Source of the DNA: UBA1172 sp049889655
GTDB taxonomy: Bacteria > Pseudomonadota > Alphaproteobacteria > Puniceispirillales > UBA1172
Length of the DNA stretch: 41,730 nt
Reading direction: 5' to 3'
NCBI GenBank assembly: GCA_049889655.1
Contig: JBMHCY010000123.1
Coordinates: 1-41,730, forward strand
A program made the translations under genes and the position numbers. The notes under the pieces are model-generated. The model saw only the letters and a list, made by a program, of their open reading frames with translations, did not search any database and was not told the origin of the DNA. Positions 9,022-16,594 of the stretch are shown in pieces. Numbering within the stretch: position 1 is the first letter of the stretch; every line of letters starts with the position of its first letter.

Positions 9022-9064
9022 GGACGCCCTCGAGATGGGGCGTCCTGCAACGGGCGTCCTGCAA
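9022..9064 (+). repeat. Hairpin plus direct repeat after fdsA
   Basis: GGACGCCC (9022-9029) pairs with GGGCGTCC (9038-9045) around an eight-base loop, nine bases after the fdsA stop. GGGCGTCCTGCAA then occurs twice in direct repeat (9038-9050 and 9052-9064), so the first arm could pair with either copy. No T-tract follows immediately, so it may be a weak terminator, an mRNA-stabilising stem or a repeat remnant. Confidence 0.5.
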
Positions 9065-9099
9065 ATTGTAAATTTGAAATTGTAAATAATTTACAATTT
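9063..9099. promoter_or_regulatory. AT-rich perfect palindrome with an extra half-site, candidate operator
   Basis: The left arm AAATTGTAAAT (9077-9087) and its exact reverse complement ATTTACAATTT (9089-9099) flank a single central base. The half-site AAATTGTAAAT also occurs at 9063-9073, 14 bases before the next copy in the same orientation. The layout is that of an operator with a spare half-site, in a strikingly AT-rich patch. It differs from the TGGTATACCA operator, so a second regulator is implied. It lies about 130 bases upstream of the ketopantoate-reductase-like gene. Confidence 0.5.
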
Positions 9100-9230
9100 T
9101 CCCTTTTTCACTTATTTCCTTGGTTCTCCCTGCCCCATCCCCTATTTTTAGGGTGTTGTGCTTGCTCCATCAGAATGAATAGGCCCGCAGTGGCCAGCAG
9201 CGCAACCCAAGTAAAGGAAGGGAATTTGCC

Positions 9231-10289
9231 ATGCGTATCATGATCCTCGGGGCCTCTTACGGCTCGCTGCTGTCCACCAAACTGCTGATGGCCGGCCATG
9301 ATGTCACTCTCATCTGCCGCCAGGCGACAGCTGATCTGATCAACGCCGAGGGCACCGAAGTCCGCATCAAACTGCGTGACGAAGACAGCCACCGGTCCTT
9401 CCTCTCCGGCGATTTCCCGGGCCAGGTCGATGCCTGCACCCCGGAAGACGCCCGCCCTGAAAATTATGATATGATCGCACTGGCGATGCAGGAGCCGCAA
9501 TATTCAGCCGGCCCTGTGCGTGAGCTGCTCAGCCGTGTCGCGGCCAGCGGCAAGCCCTGCCTGTCGATCATGAATATGCCGCCGCTGCCTTATCTGCGGC
9601 GCATTCCTGGCCTTGCTTCGATGGACCTCAGTGATTGTTTTGACAATGCCCGTGTCTGGGAAGGTTTTGATCCGGAAAATGTCACCCTCTGCAGCCCCGA
9701 CCCGCAGGCCTTCCGGCCACCGGAAGAAGGTGCCAATGTGCTTCATGTCGGCCTGCCCACCAATTTCAAGGCAGCTGATTTCAGCAACCCTGACCACAGT
9801 CGCATCCTTCACCGCCTGGCCGATGATATCGCTGCGGTGACGCTTGATGGCAAGGATGTTCCTGTCAAACTGCGTGTCCATGACAGCCTGTTTGTGCCGA
9901 TGGCGAAATGGTCGATGCTGCTGACCGGCAATTACCGCTGTGTGCTCGCCGATGATGTCCAGTCGATCCACGATGCTGTCCATGGCAATCTTGAAGAAGC
10001 CCAGACGATGTATCACTGGGTTGATGAACTGGCACGTCGCCTCGGGGCTGATGCCGCCGATCAGGTGCCGTTCGAGAAATACGCCAATGCGGCAAACAGC
10101 CTGCTGAAGCCGTCCTCAGCAGCACGCGCCATTGCTTCCGGGGCAGACCGGATCGAGCGGGTTGATCGCCTGGTTCGTGTCATCGGCCGTGAGCTGGGGA
10201 TGCAGAATGCCAGCGTCGACACGATCGTGAACACGGTTGATGCCCGGCTTGCCGCCAATGCTGACGCAACCCTTTCCAAAGCCAGTTGA
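9231..10289 (+). CDS. Ketopantoate reductase-like (ApbA/PanE-fold) NAD(P)-dependent dehydrogenase
   Basis: A 352-residue protein. The N-terminal Rossmann domain starts MRIMILGASYGSLLSTKLLMAGHDVTLICR, a dinucleotide-binding strand-loop-helix. The C-terminal half is helical, as in 6-phosphogluconate dehydrogenase-like folds. It looks like the ApbA/PanE superfamily but is longer than typical PanE (about 300) and divergent in the middle, so true ketopantoate reductase activity is doubtful. The start at 9231 has AAGGAAGGG upstream. It lies 217 bases behind fdsA, beyond a hairpin and an AT-rich palindrome, so it probably has its own promoter. It ends at a bidirectional terminator opposite sucD. A role in C1 or C2 acid metabolism is only suggested by position. 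Confidence 0.75.
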   Translation: MRIMILGASYGSLLSTKLLMAGHDVTLICRQATADLINAEGTEVRIKLRDEDSHRSFLSGDFPGQVDACTPEDARPENYDMIALAMQEPQYSAGPVRELLSRVAASGKPCLSIMNMPPLPYLRRIPGLASMDLSDCFDNARVWEGFDPENVTLCSPDPQAFRPPEEGANVLHVGLPTNFKAADFSNPDHSRILHRLADDIAAVTLDGKDVPVKLRVHDSLFVPMAKWSMLLTGNYRCVLADDVQSIHDAVHGNLEEAQTMYHWVDELARRLGADAADQVPFEKYANAANSLLKPSSAARAIASGADRIERVDRLVRVIGRELGMQNASVDTIVNTVDARLAANADATLSKAS

Positions 10290-10314
10290 TTGTACTCCTC
10301 CTCTCAGTAGCAAT

Positions 10315-10346
10315 AAAAAAGGCGGTATCATTCGATACCGCCTTTT
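10315..10346. terminator. Bidirectional rho-independent terminator
   Basis: Stem GGCGGTATC (10321-10329) and GATACCGCC (10334-10342) with loop ATTC, flanked by A6 on the left and TTTT on the right. It can therefore end transcription of the 9231 gene (plus) and of sucCD (minus). Confidence 0.88.
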
Positions 10347-10363
10347 CCTTAACCATGGGAAGG

Positions 10364-11266
10364 TTAGCTGTTGAGCAGGGAAACCAGTGTCTCACCGAGT
10401 TTGGCCGGTGACGGGGCGACCTTGACCCCGGCCTCTTCGAGGGCGGCGATCTTGTCTTCAGCCCCGCCCTTGCCACCGGAGATCACAGCCCCGGCGTGAC
10501 CCATGGTGCGGCCCGGCGGTGAGGTGCGTCCGGCAATGAAACCGACCATGGGTTTCGAGCGTCCCTTGCGGGCTTCGTCGATGAGGAACTGGGCGGCTTC
10601 TTCTTCGGCCGAGCCGCCGATTTCACCGATCATGATGATCGACTGTGTCTCGTCATCGCTGAGGAACATATCCAGCACGTCGATAAACTCAGTTCCCTTG
10701 ACAGGGTCACCACCGATACCGACCGCAGTTGACTGGCCGAGGCCTGCTGTCGAGGTCTGGAACACGGCTTCATAGGTGAGTGTGCCCGACCGTGACAGCA
10801 CGCCCACCGAGCCCTTGCGGAAAATGCTGCTGGGCATGATGCCGATCTTGCATTCGTCAGGGGTCAGCAGCCCCGGGCAGTTCGGCCCGATCAGCCGCGA
10901 TGACGAGGCCGCGAGCCGTTCCTTGACCCGGACCATATCCATGACCGGCACGCCTTCGGTGATGCAGGTGATCAGCTCGATCCCGGCATCGATGGCTTCG
11001 ATGATCGCAGCGGCAGCCCCGGCCGGCGGCACATAGATCACTGAGGCATTGGCCCCGGTGGCGTCGCGGGCTTCGGCAACCGAAGCATAGATTGGCAAGC
11101 TGGTGCCATCGGCGGCAACCCAGTTCTCACCGCCCTTTTTAGGATGCGTCCCCGCCACCATCTGGGTGCCGTGATAGGCCAATGCCTGTTCGGTGTGGAA
11201 AGTCCCGGTTTTGCCGGTGAGACCCTGGACGATGACTTTCGTGTCCTTGTTGATGAGAATAGCCAT
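10364..11266 (-). CDS. sucD: Succinyl-CoA synthetase (ADP-forming) alpha subunit
   Basis: With SucC it interconverts succinyl-CoA plus ADP and Pi with succinate, CoA and ATP in the TCA cycle. The protein has 300 residues. Motifs are QGLTGKTGTFH near the N-terminus (CoA-binding fold), IGPNCPGLLTPDECKIGIMP, SRSGTLTYEA, GIGGDPVKGTEFIDVL, MIGEIGGSAEEEAA and the phosphohistidine segment MGHAGAVISGG. The loop GENWVAADGTSLPIY, longer than in E. coli SucD, matches what I recall of other alphaproteobacterial SucD proteins. The start lies three bases after the sucC stop, so the two are translationally coupled. Malate thiokinase (MtkB) was considered, but the sequence is closer to SucD. It ends at the bidirectional terminator. 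Confidence 0.95.
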   Translation of the reverse strand: MAILINKDTKVIVQGLTGKTGTFHTEQALAYHGTQMVAGTHPKKGGENWVAADGTSLPIYASVAEARDATGANASVIYVPPAGAAAAIIEAIDAGIELITCITEGVPVMDMVRVKERLAASSSRLIGPNCPGLLTPDECKIGIMPSSIFRKGSVGVLSRSGTLTYEAVFQTSTAGLGQSTAVGIGGDPVKGTEFIDVLDMFLSDDETQSIIMIGEIGGSAEEEAAQFLIDEARKGRSKPMVGFIAGRTSPPGRTMGHAGAVISGGKGGAEDKIAALEEAGVKVAPSPAKLGETLVSLLNS

Positions 11267-11269
11267 GAC

Positions 11270-12463
11270 TTACCCCCGCACCGCTTTGACAATTTTCTGG
11301 GCGGCATCATCGAGATCATCCGCCGGAATGAGATCAAGCCCGCTCGAGGAAAGGATCGCCTTGCCCTCTTCAACGCGGGTGCCTTCGAGCCGGACAACAA
11401 GCGGGACGGTGAGCCCGACTTCACGGGCGGCGGTCACCACCCCTTCGGCGATCACATCGCAGCGCATGATGCCGCCAAAGATATTGACGAGTATCCCCTT
11501 CACATTCGGGTCGGCGGTGATGATCTTGAACGCCGCGGTAACCTTTTCGGTGGTCGCGCCGCCGCCAACATCGAGGAAGTTGGCAGGCTCGGCACCATAG
11601 AGTTTGATGATATCCATCGTTGCCATGGCGAGCCCCGCGCCATTGACCATGCAGCCGATATCACCGTCGAGGGCAATATAGGCCAGATCGTATTTCGAGG
11701 CCTCGATTTCCTTTTCATCCTCTTCGGTGATATCGCGCAGTTCGGCAATATCGGGATGCCGGAAGACAGCATTGCCATCAAACGAGACCTTGGCGTCGAG
11801 CAGCTGCAGATCCCCCGCCTTGGTGACGATCAGCGGGTTGATCTCAAGCAGGCTCATGTCTTTTTCGACAAACGCTGTAAACAGGGTTGGGAACAGCGTC
11901 ATGGCCTGATCCCGGGCCGGGCCGTCGAGGGCGAGCGCATCGGCGAGCCGGGCGGCATCATCCGCTGTACATCCGTCAGAAGCGGTGATCCCCACTGTGT
12001 GAATGCGGTCAGGTGTTTCGGCTGCCACAGCCTCGATATCCATGCCGCCTTCGGTGGAGACGACAAACGAGACAAGACTGGTTTCACGGTCGACGAGGAT
12101 CGACAGGTAAAGCTCGCGATCAATATCGGCCCCGTCTTCAACATAGAGCCGGTTGACCTGCTTGCCGTGGGGTCCTGTCTGATGGGTGACGAGGGTCTTG
12201 CCGAACATCTCGCTGATATTGGCGAGGGCCTCATCGCGGGAAAACGAAACCCGGACGCCCCCCTTGGCCCCGTCTCCGAGTTCCTTGAACGTGCCTTTGC
12301 CGCGGCCGCCGGCATGGATCTGGCTTTTGACCACCCAGACAGGGCCGGGCAGGGCATCAACGGCGGCTTCCGCCTGGCCGGGGTCGGTGATGGCAACCCC
12401 TTCGGCCACCGGTGCGCCAAAGCCTTTCAGAATCTGTTTGGCCTGATATTCATGAATATTCAT
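11270..12463 (-). CDS. sucC: Succinyl-CoA synthetase beta subunit
   Basis: Nucleotide-binding, ATP-grasp subunit of succinyl-CoA synthetase; 397 residues. It begins MNIHEYQAKQIL, the usual SucC start, and carries VVKSQIHAGGRGKGTFKE (ATP-grasp), LEINPLIVTKAG, GCMVNGAGLAMATMDIIKLYG, FLDVGGGATTEKV and VNIFGGIMRCDVIAEG. A ribosome-binding AAGGA lies 11 bases before the ATG. It is transcribed divergently from gntR across a 323-base region that carries two FadR-like operators, so it may belong to the oxalate regulon. In many alphaproteobacteria sucCD sits with mdh and sucAB; here it does not. A succinyl-CoA supply for oxalate activation is possible but inferred. Confidence 0.96.
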   Translation of the reverse strand: MNIHEYQAKQILKGFGAPVAEGVAITDPGQAEAAVDALPGPVWVVKSQIHAGGRGKGTFKELGDGAKGGVRVSFSRDEALANISEMFGKTLVTHQTGPHGKQVNRLYVEDGADIDRELYLSILVDRETSLVSFVVSTEGGMDIEAVAAETPDRIHTVGITASDGCTADDAARLADALALDGPARDQAMTLFPTLFTAFVEKDMSLLEINPLIVTKAGDLQLLDAKVSFDGNAVFRHPDIAELRDITEEDEKEIEASKYDLAYIALDGDIGCMVNGAGLAMATMDIIKLYGAEPANFLDVGGGATTEKVTAAFKIITADPNVKGILVNIFGGIMRCDVIAEGVVTAAREVGLTVPLVVRLEGTRVEEGKAILSSSGLDLIPADDLDDAAQKIVKAVRG

Positions 12464-12635
12464 GGCGTGTTATGTCCTTCCTTAGTCGACGAGACGATAC
12501 CGCTCGTGCCTCTTTTTAGATCGCCCTGCGGCCAGCGTCAACGGCAGCAGATCGGGCGATCGATCAGCAGGTTTCTGTCTGGCCGACCCGGTTTTTTCAG
12601 GACGATACAAAGCAGCGGAAACCCTCATTTCTGTT

Positions 12636-12651
12636 ATATGGTATACCAGAT
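12636..12651. promoter_or_regulatory. GntR/FadR-type operator, site B (sucC side)
   Basis: ATATGGTATACCAGAT contains the palindrome TGGTATACCA. Read on the minus strand, a TATAAC box adjoins it, so it could control sucCD. It shares the 10-base core with sites A and C. Confidence 0.65.
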
Positions 12652-12702
12652 GCCAAACAGGACCAACTGTTTTTTTGCTGCCCTGAGACCGATAAAAAGG
12701 TG

Positions 12703-12730
12703 TTGACCGCCTGTGTTGAAGGTGTATGGT
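12703..12730 (+). promoter_or_regulatory. Probable gntR promoter
   Basis: TTGACC (12703-12708), a 16-base spacer and TATGGT (12725-12730). The -10 box lies inside operator site C, which predicts autorepression. Confidence 0.5.
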
Positions 12731-12739
12731 ATACCAGAT
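12724..12739. promoter_or_regulatory. GntR/FadR-type operator, site C (gntR promoter)
   Basis: GTATGGTATACCAGAT, again with the TGGTATACCA core, overlaps the proposed -10 box of gntR and lies 47 bases before its ATG. Together the three sites give consensus ATCTGGTATACCAGAT. Confidence 0.7.
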
Positions 12740-12786
12740 AATCTTCCTTTAGGAAGGGTGCAAAATACTGGGGGAGTCAACAGGTC

Positions 12787-13512
12787 ATGCCTATTGACGT
12801 CGATTTGAAACCTGTTTCCATCAACTTCACGTTGAAGGATCATATCTATGAGGTGCTGCGGACAAGCATCCTTCAGATCGACATCTATGACTCCGAGCAG
12901 GATATGCGTCTTGATGAACGCAAACTTGCTGAACAGCTGGGCATTTCAAGAACGCCGATACGGGAGGCGTTGGCCCGGCTGGCCCAGGACGGGCTGGTGG
13001 ACATCATTCCCCGCAAGGGCGTTTTTATTCACCGCAAATCCCTGCAACAGATTCTCGATATGGTGATTACCTGGGCGGCACTTGAAAGCATGGCGGCCCG
13101 GCTGGCTGTCGAAAAAGCCTCAGATGCCGATCTCAAGGCCCTGCGCAAATTCGCCATGTCACAGAGCGAAACCGCCCTGAAAGCCGAGCTGAGCGAATAT
13201 TCCGATACCAATATCCGCTTCCATCAGAGCATTCTTGATCTTTCCGGTTGCGAAATGCTGCGCAGCACCGCCGATGATCTGTTCATGCATATGTATGCGG
13301 TGCGCCGCCGGGCCCTGGCCGAGGGCAACCGCGCGAGCCGTTCGGTGATCGACCATATGGAGATTATCGAGGCACTCGAGGCGCGCGATGCGGAACTGGC
13401 CTCACGGCTTGTCCGCGAACACACGATGAGCCTGCACGACCACATCCGGGACCGCTGGACCCGGCTTGAGAATATCGCCACCCAGAAAAACAAATCCAAA
13501 GACAGCCAATAG
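12787..13512 (+). CDS. GntR-family transcriptional regulator, FadR/FCD subfamily
   Basis: A 241-residue DNA-binding regulator. Its N-terminal winged helix-turn-helix (about residues 18-85) carries DERKLAEQLGISRTPIREALARLAQDGLV, the hallmark GntR recognition region, followed by the wing PRKGVFIH. The C-terminal all-helical FCD effector domain has the metal-site pattern, including NIRFHQSIL and a late HMEIIEALEARD, so it probably binds a small carboxylate. It is the first gene of the oxalate cluster; oxc starts 22 bases after its stop. Three matching palindromes (one at its own promoter, one on the sucC side, one at FDH) suggest it represses these promoters until a ligand such as oxalate, oxalyl-CoA or formyl-CoA releases it. 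The ligand is a guess. Confidence 0.93.
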   Translation: MPIDVDLKPVSINFTLKDHIYEVLRTSILQIDIYDSEQDMRLDERKLAEQLGISRTPIREALARLAQDGLVDIIPRKGVFIHRKSLQQILDMVITWAALESMAARLAVEKASDADLKALRKFAMSQSETALKAELSEYSDTNIRFHQSILDLSGCEMLRSTADDLFMHMYAVRRRALAEGNRASRSVIDHMEIIEALEARDAELASRLVREHTMSLHDHIRDRWTRLENIATQKNKSKDSQ

Positions 13513-13533
13513 TTTTGCTTGAGGAGTAATGCC

Positions 13534-15273
13534 ATGACGCCGACAGAAATGACCCAGGCTGAGACGCAAGAGGAAGCCCGCGATCTGACCGACGGTTTTC
13601 ACCTCATCATTGATGCGCTCAAGATGAACGGGATCAACACGATCTACAATGTCCCGGGTATTCCGATCACCGATCTCGGGCGGCTGGCCCAGGCCGAAGG
13701 GATGCGTGTCATCTCCTTCCGCCACGAGCAGCACGCCGGCAACGCCGCGGCGGTGGCCGGTTATCTGACCAAATCCCCGGGCGTCTGCCTGACAGTCTCG
13801 GCCCCGGGTTTTCTCAACGGGCTGACGGCACTGGCCAACGCCACCACCAACTGTTTTCCGATGATCCTGATCAGCGGGTCTTCCGAGCGCGAGATCGTCG
13901 ATCTCCAGCAGGGTGACTATGAAGAAATGGATCAGCTGGCAATTGCCAAGCCTCTCTGTAAGGCGGCTTACCGGATCCTCCATGCCGAAGATATCGGTAT
14001 CGGTGTCGCCCGCGCCATCCGTGCAGCCGTTTCCGGCCGCCCGGGTGGCGTCTATCTTGATCTGCCCGCGAAACTGATGGGCCAGGTCATGGAAGCCGAG
14101 GCCGGGGCAAAATCGCTGGTTCAGGTCATTGACCCGGCACCGCGGCAGCTTCCCGCCCCGGAAGCCGTATCCCGGGCCCTCGATGTGCTAAAAGGGGCGA
14201 AAAAGCCTCTCGCCATCATCGGCAAGGGGGCGGCCTATGCCCAGGAAGATGAAATCATCAAGGCGTTTATTGAAAAATCCGGCATCCCCTATCTGCCGAT
14301 GAGCATGGCCAAGGGGCTGCTGCCGGACAACCATCCGCAATCCGCCGGGGCCGCCCGGTCACTGGTGCTGAAGGAATCTGATACTGTGGTGATGATCGGG
14401 GCCCGGCTCAACTGGCTGCTCTCGCACGGCAAGGGCAAGGCCTGGGGTGCGCCTGGGTCAAAGAAATTCATCCAGATCGATATCGAACCGAATGAAATGG
14501 ACAGCAATGTCGAGATCGCCGCACCGCTGGTCGGGGATATCGGCTCCTGCCTCGGGGCGATGGTCGATAGCATGGGCGACAACTGGACCAAGCCTCCGGC
14601 GGATTGGGTCGCTGCGATTGACGAGAAAAAGCAGGTCAATCTCGAAAAGATGGCGGCGCGGCTCAAGAGCAATGCCAACCCGATGGATTTCCACGGGGCT
14701 CTCGGTGCCCTGCGTGAGGTGATCAAAGATAACCCCGATACGATTCTCGTCAACGAAGGGGCCAACACCCTCGATTTCGCCCGTTCAATCATCGATATCT
14801 ACAAGCCGCGCAAGCGGGTTGATGTCGGCACATGGGGGATCATGGGCATCGGCATGGGGGCTGCGGTGGCGGCTGCTGTCGAAACCGGTGAGCGTGTTCT
14901 GGCTGTCGAAGGCGACAGTGCTTTCGGGTTTTCCGGCATGGAAATCGAAACCATCTGCCGCTACAATCTGCCCGTCTGCATTGTCGTTTTCAACAATAAC
15001 GGGATTTACCGCGGCACCGACCAGAACCCCACCGGCGGGGCTGATGTGGCGCCGACAGTCTTTGTGAAAGATGCCCGCTATGATCAGATGATGGCGGCGT
15101 TCGGCGGGGTCGGTGTCTATGCCACCAATCCTGACGAGCTCTCCCAGGCGGTACGCGAAGCTTTGGCTTCCGGCAAACCGACACTGGTCAACGCTGTCAT
15201 CGATGAAAATGCCGGGACGGAAAGTGGACGGATCGGCAACCTCAACCCGCAGAGTGTTGTCTCAAAGAAATAA
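13534..15273 (+). CDS. oxc: Oxalyl-CoA decarboxylase
   Basis: Thiamine-diphosphate enzyme that converts oxalyl-CoA to formyl-CoA and CO2. It has 579 residues and matches the Oxalobacter enzyme throughout. The catalytic Glu65 lies in SFRHEQHAG. Other signatures are CLTVSAPGFLNGLTALA, ISGSSEREIVDLQQGDYEEMDQ, the ADP-site region GARLNWLLSHGKGKAWG, and the ThDP/Mg motif EGDSAFGFSG...NNNGIY around residues 458-490. The ATG at 13534 is chosen because GAGGAG lies seven bases upstream; a TTG five codons earlier has no such site. The gene follows gntR by 21 bases and precedes frc, with a tandem 14-base duplication at the junction. Gene pair oxc-frc is the classical oxalate catabolic unit. Confidence 0.97.
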   Translation: MTPTEMTQAETQEEARDLTDGFHLIIDALKMNGINTIYNVPGIPITDLGRLAQAEGMRVISFRHEQHAGNAAAVAGYLTKSPGVCLTVSAPGFLNGLTALANATTNCFPMILISGSSEREIVDLQQGDYEEMDQLAIAKPLCKAAYRILHAEDIGIGVARAIRAAVSGRPGGVYLDLPAKLMGQVMEAEAGAKSLVQVIDPAPRQLPAPEAVSRALDVLKGAKKPLAIIGKGAAYAQEDEIIKAFIEKSGIPYLPMSMAKGLLPDNHPQSAGAARSLVLKESDTVVMIGARLNWLLSHGKGKAWGAPGSKKFIQIDIEPNEMDSNVEIAAPLVGDIGSCLGAMVDSMGDNWTKPPADWVAAIDEKKQVNLEKMAARLKSNANPMDFHGALGALREVIKDNPDTILVNEGANTLDFARSIIDIYKPRKRVDVGTWGIMGIGMGAAVAAAVETGERVLAVEGDSAFGFSGMEIETICRYNLPVCIVVFNNNGIYRGTDQNPTGGADVAPTVFVKDARYDQMMAAFGGVGVYATNPDELSQAVREALASGKPTLVNAVIDENAGTESGRIGNLNPQSVVSKK

Positions 15274-15294
15274 TGTCAGGGAAATAATGTCAGG
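15267..15294 (+). repeat. 14-base tandem duplication at the oxc/frc junction
   Basis: GAAATAATGTCAGG occurs twice back to back (15267-15280 and 15281-15294). Each copy contains TAATG. The first TAA ends oxc. The first ATG opens a four-codon frame (MSGK) whose TAA overlaps the second ATG at 15287, which is in frame with frc. Confidence 0.9.
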
Positions 15295-16585
15295 ACAGGA
15301 CAAGGTGACAGAAATGAAAGCGTTACAAGGGATCAAGATTGTTGATTTCACTCATGTGCAGTCCGGGCCGACCTGCACCCAGTTGCTGGGCTGGTTTGGC
15401 GCCGATGTGATCAAGGTTGAACGGCCGGGTGTCGGTGATGCGACCCGCAAACAGCTGGTGGACAAGCCCGGGGCAGACAGCCTCTATTTCACCATGCTCA
15501 ACCACAACAAGCGGTCGATTGAGCTGAACTCGAAGAACGAGACCGGCAAGGAAATTCTCACCAAACTCATCGAAGAATGCGATGTCATGGTGGAAAACTT
15601 TGCCCCCGGGGCCCTCGACCGCATGGGCTTTACCTGGGAACGCATCCAGGAGATCAACCCGCGGATGATTCTGGCGTCGATCAAGGGCTTTGGCCCCGGC
15701 AAATACGCAGATTGCAAGGTCTATGAAAACGTCGCTCAATGTGCCGGCGGTTCTGCCGGTACAACCGGTTTTCTCGATGGCCCGCCGCTCGTGACCGGTG
15801 CCCAGATCGGTGATTCCGGGACTGGTCTGCATCTCTGTCTCGGCATCGTGACGGCGCTGTTCCAGCGTGAAAAGACAGGCCGCGGCCAGCGTGTTTCCGC
15901 TGCCATGCAGGATGCTGTGCTCAACCTGTGCCGGGTCAAGATGCGTGACCAGCAGCGTCTTGAGGCAGGGCCATTGAAAGAATATTCGCAGTTCGGCGAA
16001 GGGCTGCCGTTTGGTGATGCCACGCCGCGGGCCGGGAATGATTCCGGTGGCGGTCAGCCCGGCCGTATCCTGAAATGCAAGGGCTGGGAAAATGACCCGA
16101 ACGCCTATACCTATTTCATTGTCCAGGCCGCGGTCTGGGAAAAGGTCTGTGATGTCATCGGTGAGCCGGACTGGAAGACAGCCGAAGGCTATGCCACGCC
16201 GCCGGAACGCCTCGACAAACTGAACCAGATCTTTGAGCGTATCGAGCAGTGGACCATGACCAAGACCAAGTTCGAAGTCATGGATATCTGCAACCCGCTC
16301 GATATCCCTGTCGGGCCGATTCTCTCAATGAAAGAGATCAGCGAGGATGAAGGGCTCTATGCCACCGGTACGCTGGTCAAGGTCGATCATCCGGAACGCG
16401 GTGAATACATCACTGTCGGCTGCCCGATCAAACTCTCCGACAGTGAGGTGGAGGTGACGCGGTCGCCACTCCTCGGTGAGCATACGACTGAAATCCTGGC
16501 CGATGTGCTGGGCTACAGCAGCGAAGAGATCGAAAAGATCGCAGCCTCCGGCGCGGTTGGCGAGCTCAAGTCGGCGGCGGAATAG
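15287..16585 (+). CDS. frc: Formyl-CoA transferase (formyl-CoA:oxalate CoA-transferase)
   Basis: Class III CoA-transferase that moves CoA from formyl-CoA to oxalate, giving oxalyl-CoA for Oxc and free formate. It is 432 residues from this start and aligns with Oxalobacter Frc over its length. The catalytic Asp lies in GDSGTGLH, near residue 176 (about 167 from the second start). Other signatures are VDFTHVQSGPTCTQLLGWFGADVIKVE, NKRSIEL, FAPGALDRMGFTWERIQ, VYENVAQCAGG and the glycine loop SGGGQPG. Two starts are possible: ATG 15287, overlapping a TAA in the duplicated junction, and ATG 15314 (MKALQG), which aligns better with Oxalobacter Frc and has AAGGTG upstream. It is part of the gntR-oxc-frc operon. 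Confidence 0.96.
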   Translation: MSGQDKVTEMKALQGIKIVDFTHVQSGPTCTQLLGWFGADVIKVERPGVGDATRKQLVDKPGADSLYFTMLNHNKRSIELNSKNETGKEILTKLIEECDVMVENFAPGALDRMGFTWERIQEINPRMILASIKGFGPGKYADCKVYENVAQCAGGSAGTTGFLDGPPLVTGAQIGDSGTGLHLCLGIVTALFQREKTGRGQRVSAAMQDAVLNLCRVKMRDQQRLEAGPLKEYSQFGEGLPFGDATPRAGNDSGGGQPGRILKCKGWENDPNAYTYFIVQAAVWEKVCDVIGEPDWKTAEGYATPPERLDKLNQIFERIEQWTMTKTKFEVMDICNPLDIPVGPILSMKEISEDEGLYATGTLVKVDHPERGEYITVGCPIKLSDSEVEVTRSPLLGEHTTEILADVLGYSSEEIEKIAASGAVGELKSAAE

Positions 16586-16594
16586 GGGGAAGCC

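Larger units (their letters stand above)
12464..12786. other. sucC-gntR divergent control region
   Basis: 323 bases without a gene. It holds the two operators described separately (12636-12651 and 12724-12739), 88 bases apart from start to start, and a probable gntR promoter. On the minus strand a TATAAC hexamer adjoins the inner operator and could be the -10 box of sucC, but no convincing -35 box is at the right distance. The stretch from 12464 to 12630 would be a long sucC leader with no motif I recognise. A short run of T lies at 12670-12676. Confidence 0.6.

Noticed and set aside
6230..9064. Long minus-strand open frames (545 and 394 codons) antisense to fdsA
   Set aside because: They mirror the strongly supported fdsA frame, a common effect of GC-rich codon use. 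No ribosome-binding sites or recognisable domains are present.
10364..12463. Reading sucCD as malate thiokinase (mtkAB) of the serine cycle
   Set aside because: Because Fhs and FDH suggest C1 metabolism I considered it, but both sequences match SucC/SucD (PNCPGLLTPDECKIGIMP, NIHEYQAK). No mcl, sga or hpr genes are adjacent.
11144..12706. 520-codon plus-strand frame antisense to sucCD
   Set aside because: It lies over two unmistakable genes and its translation has no family signature; it is a shadow of sucC/sucD.
13519..13533. Extra five N-terminal codons of oxc from TTG 13519
   Set aside because: The GAGGAG at 13521-13526 is correctly spaced for ATG 13534 and would lie inside the longer version.
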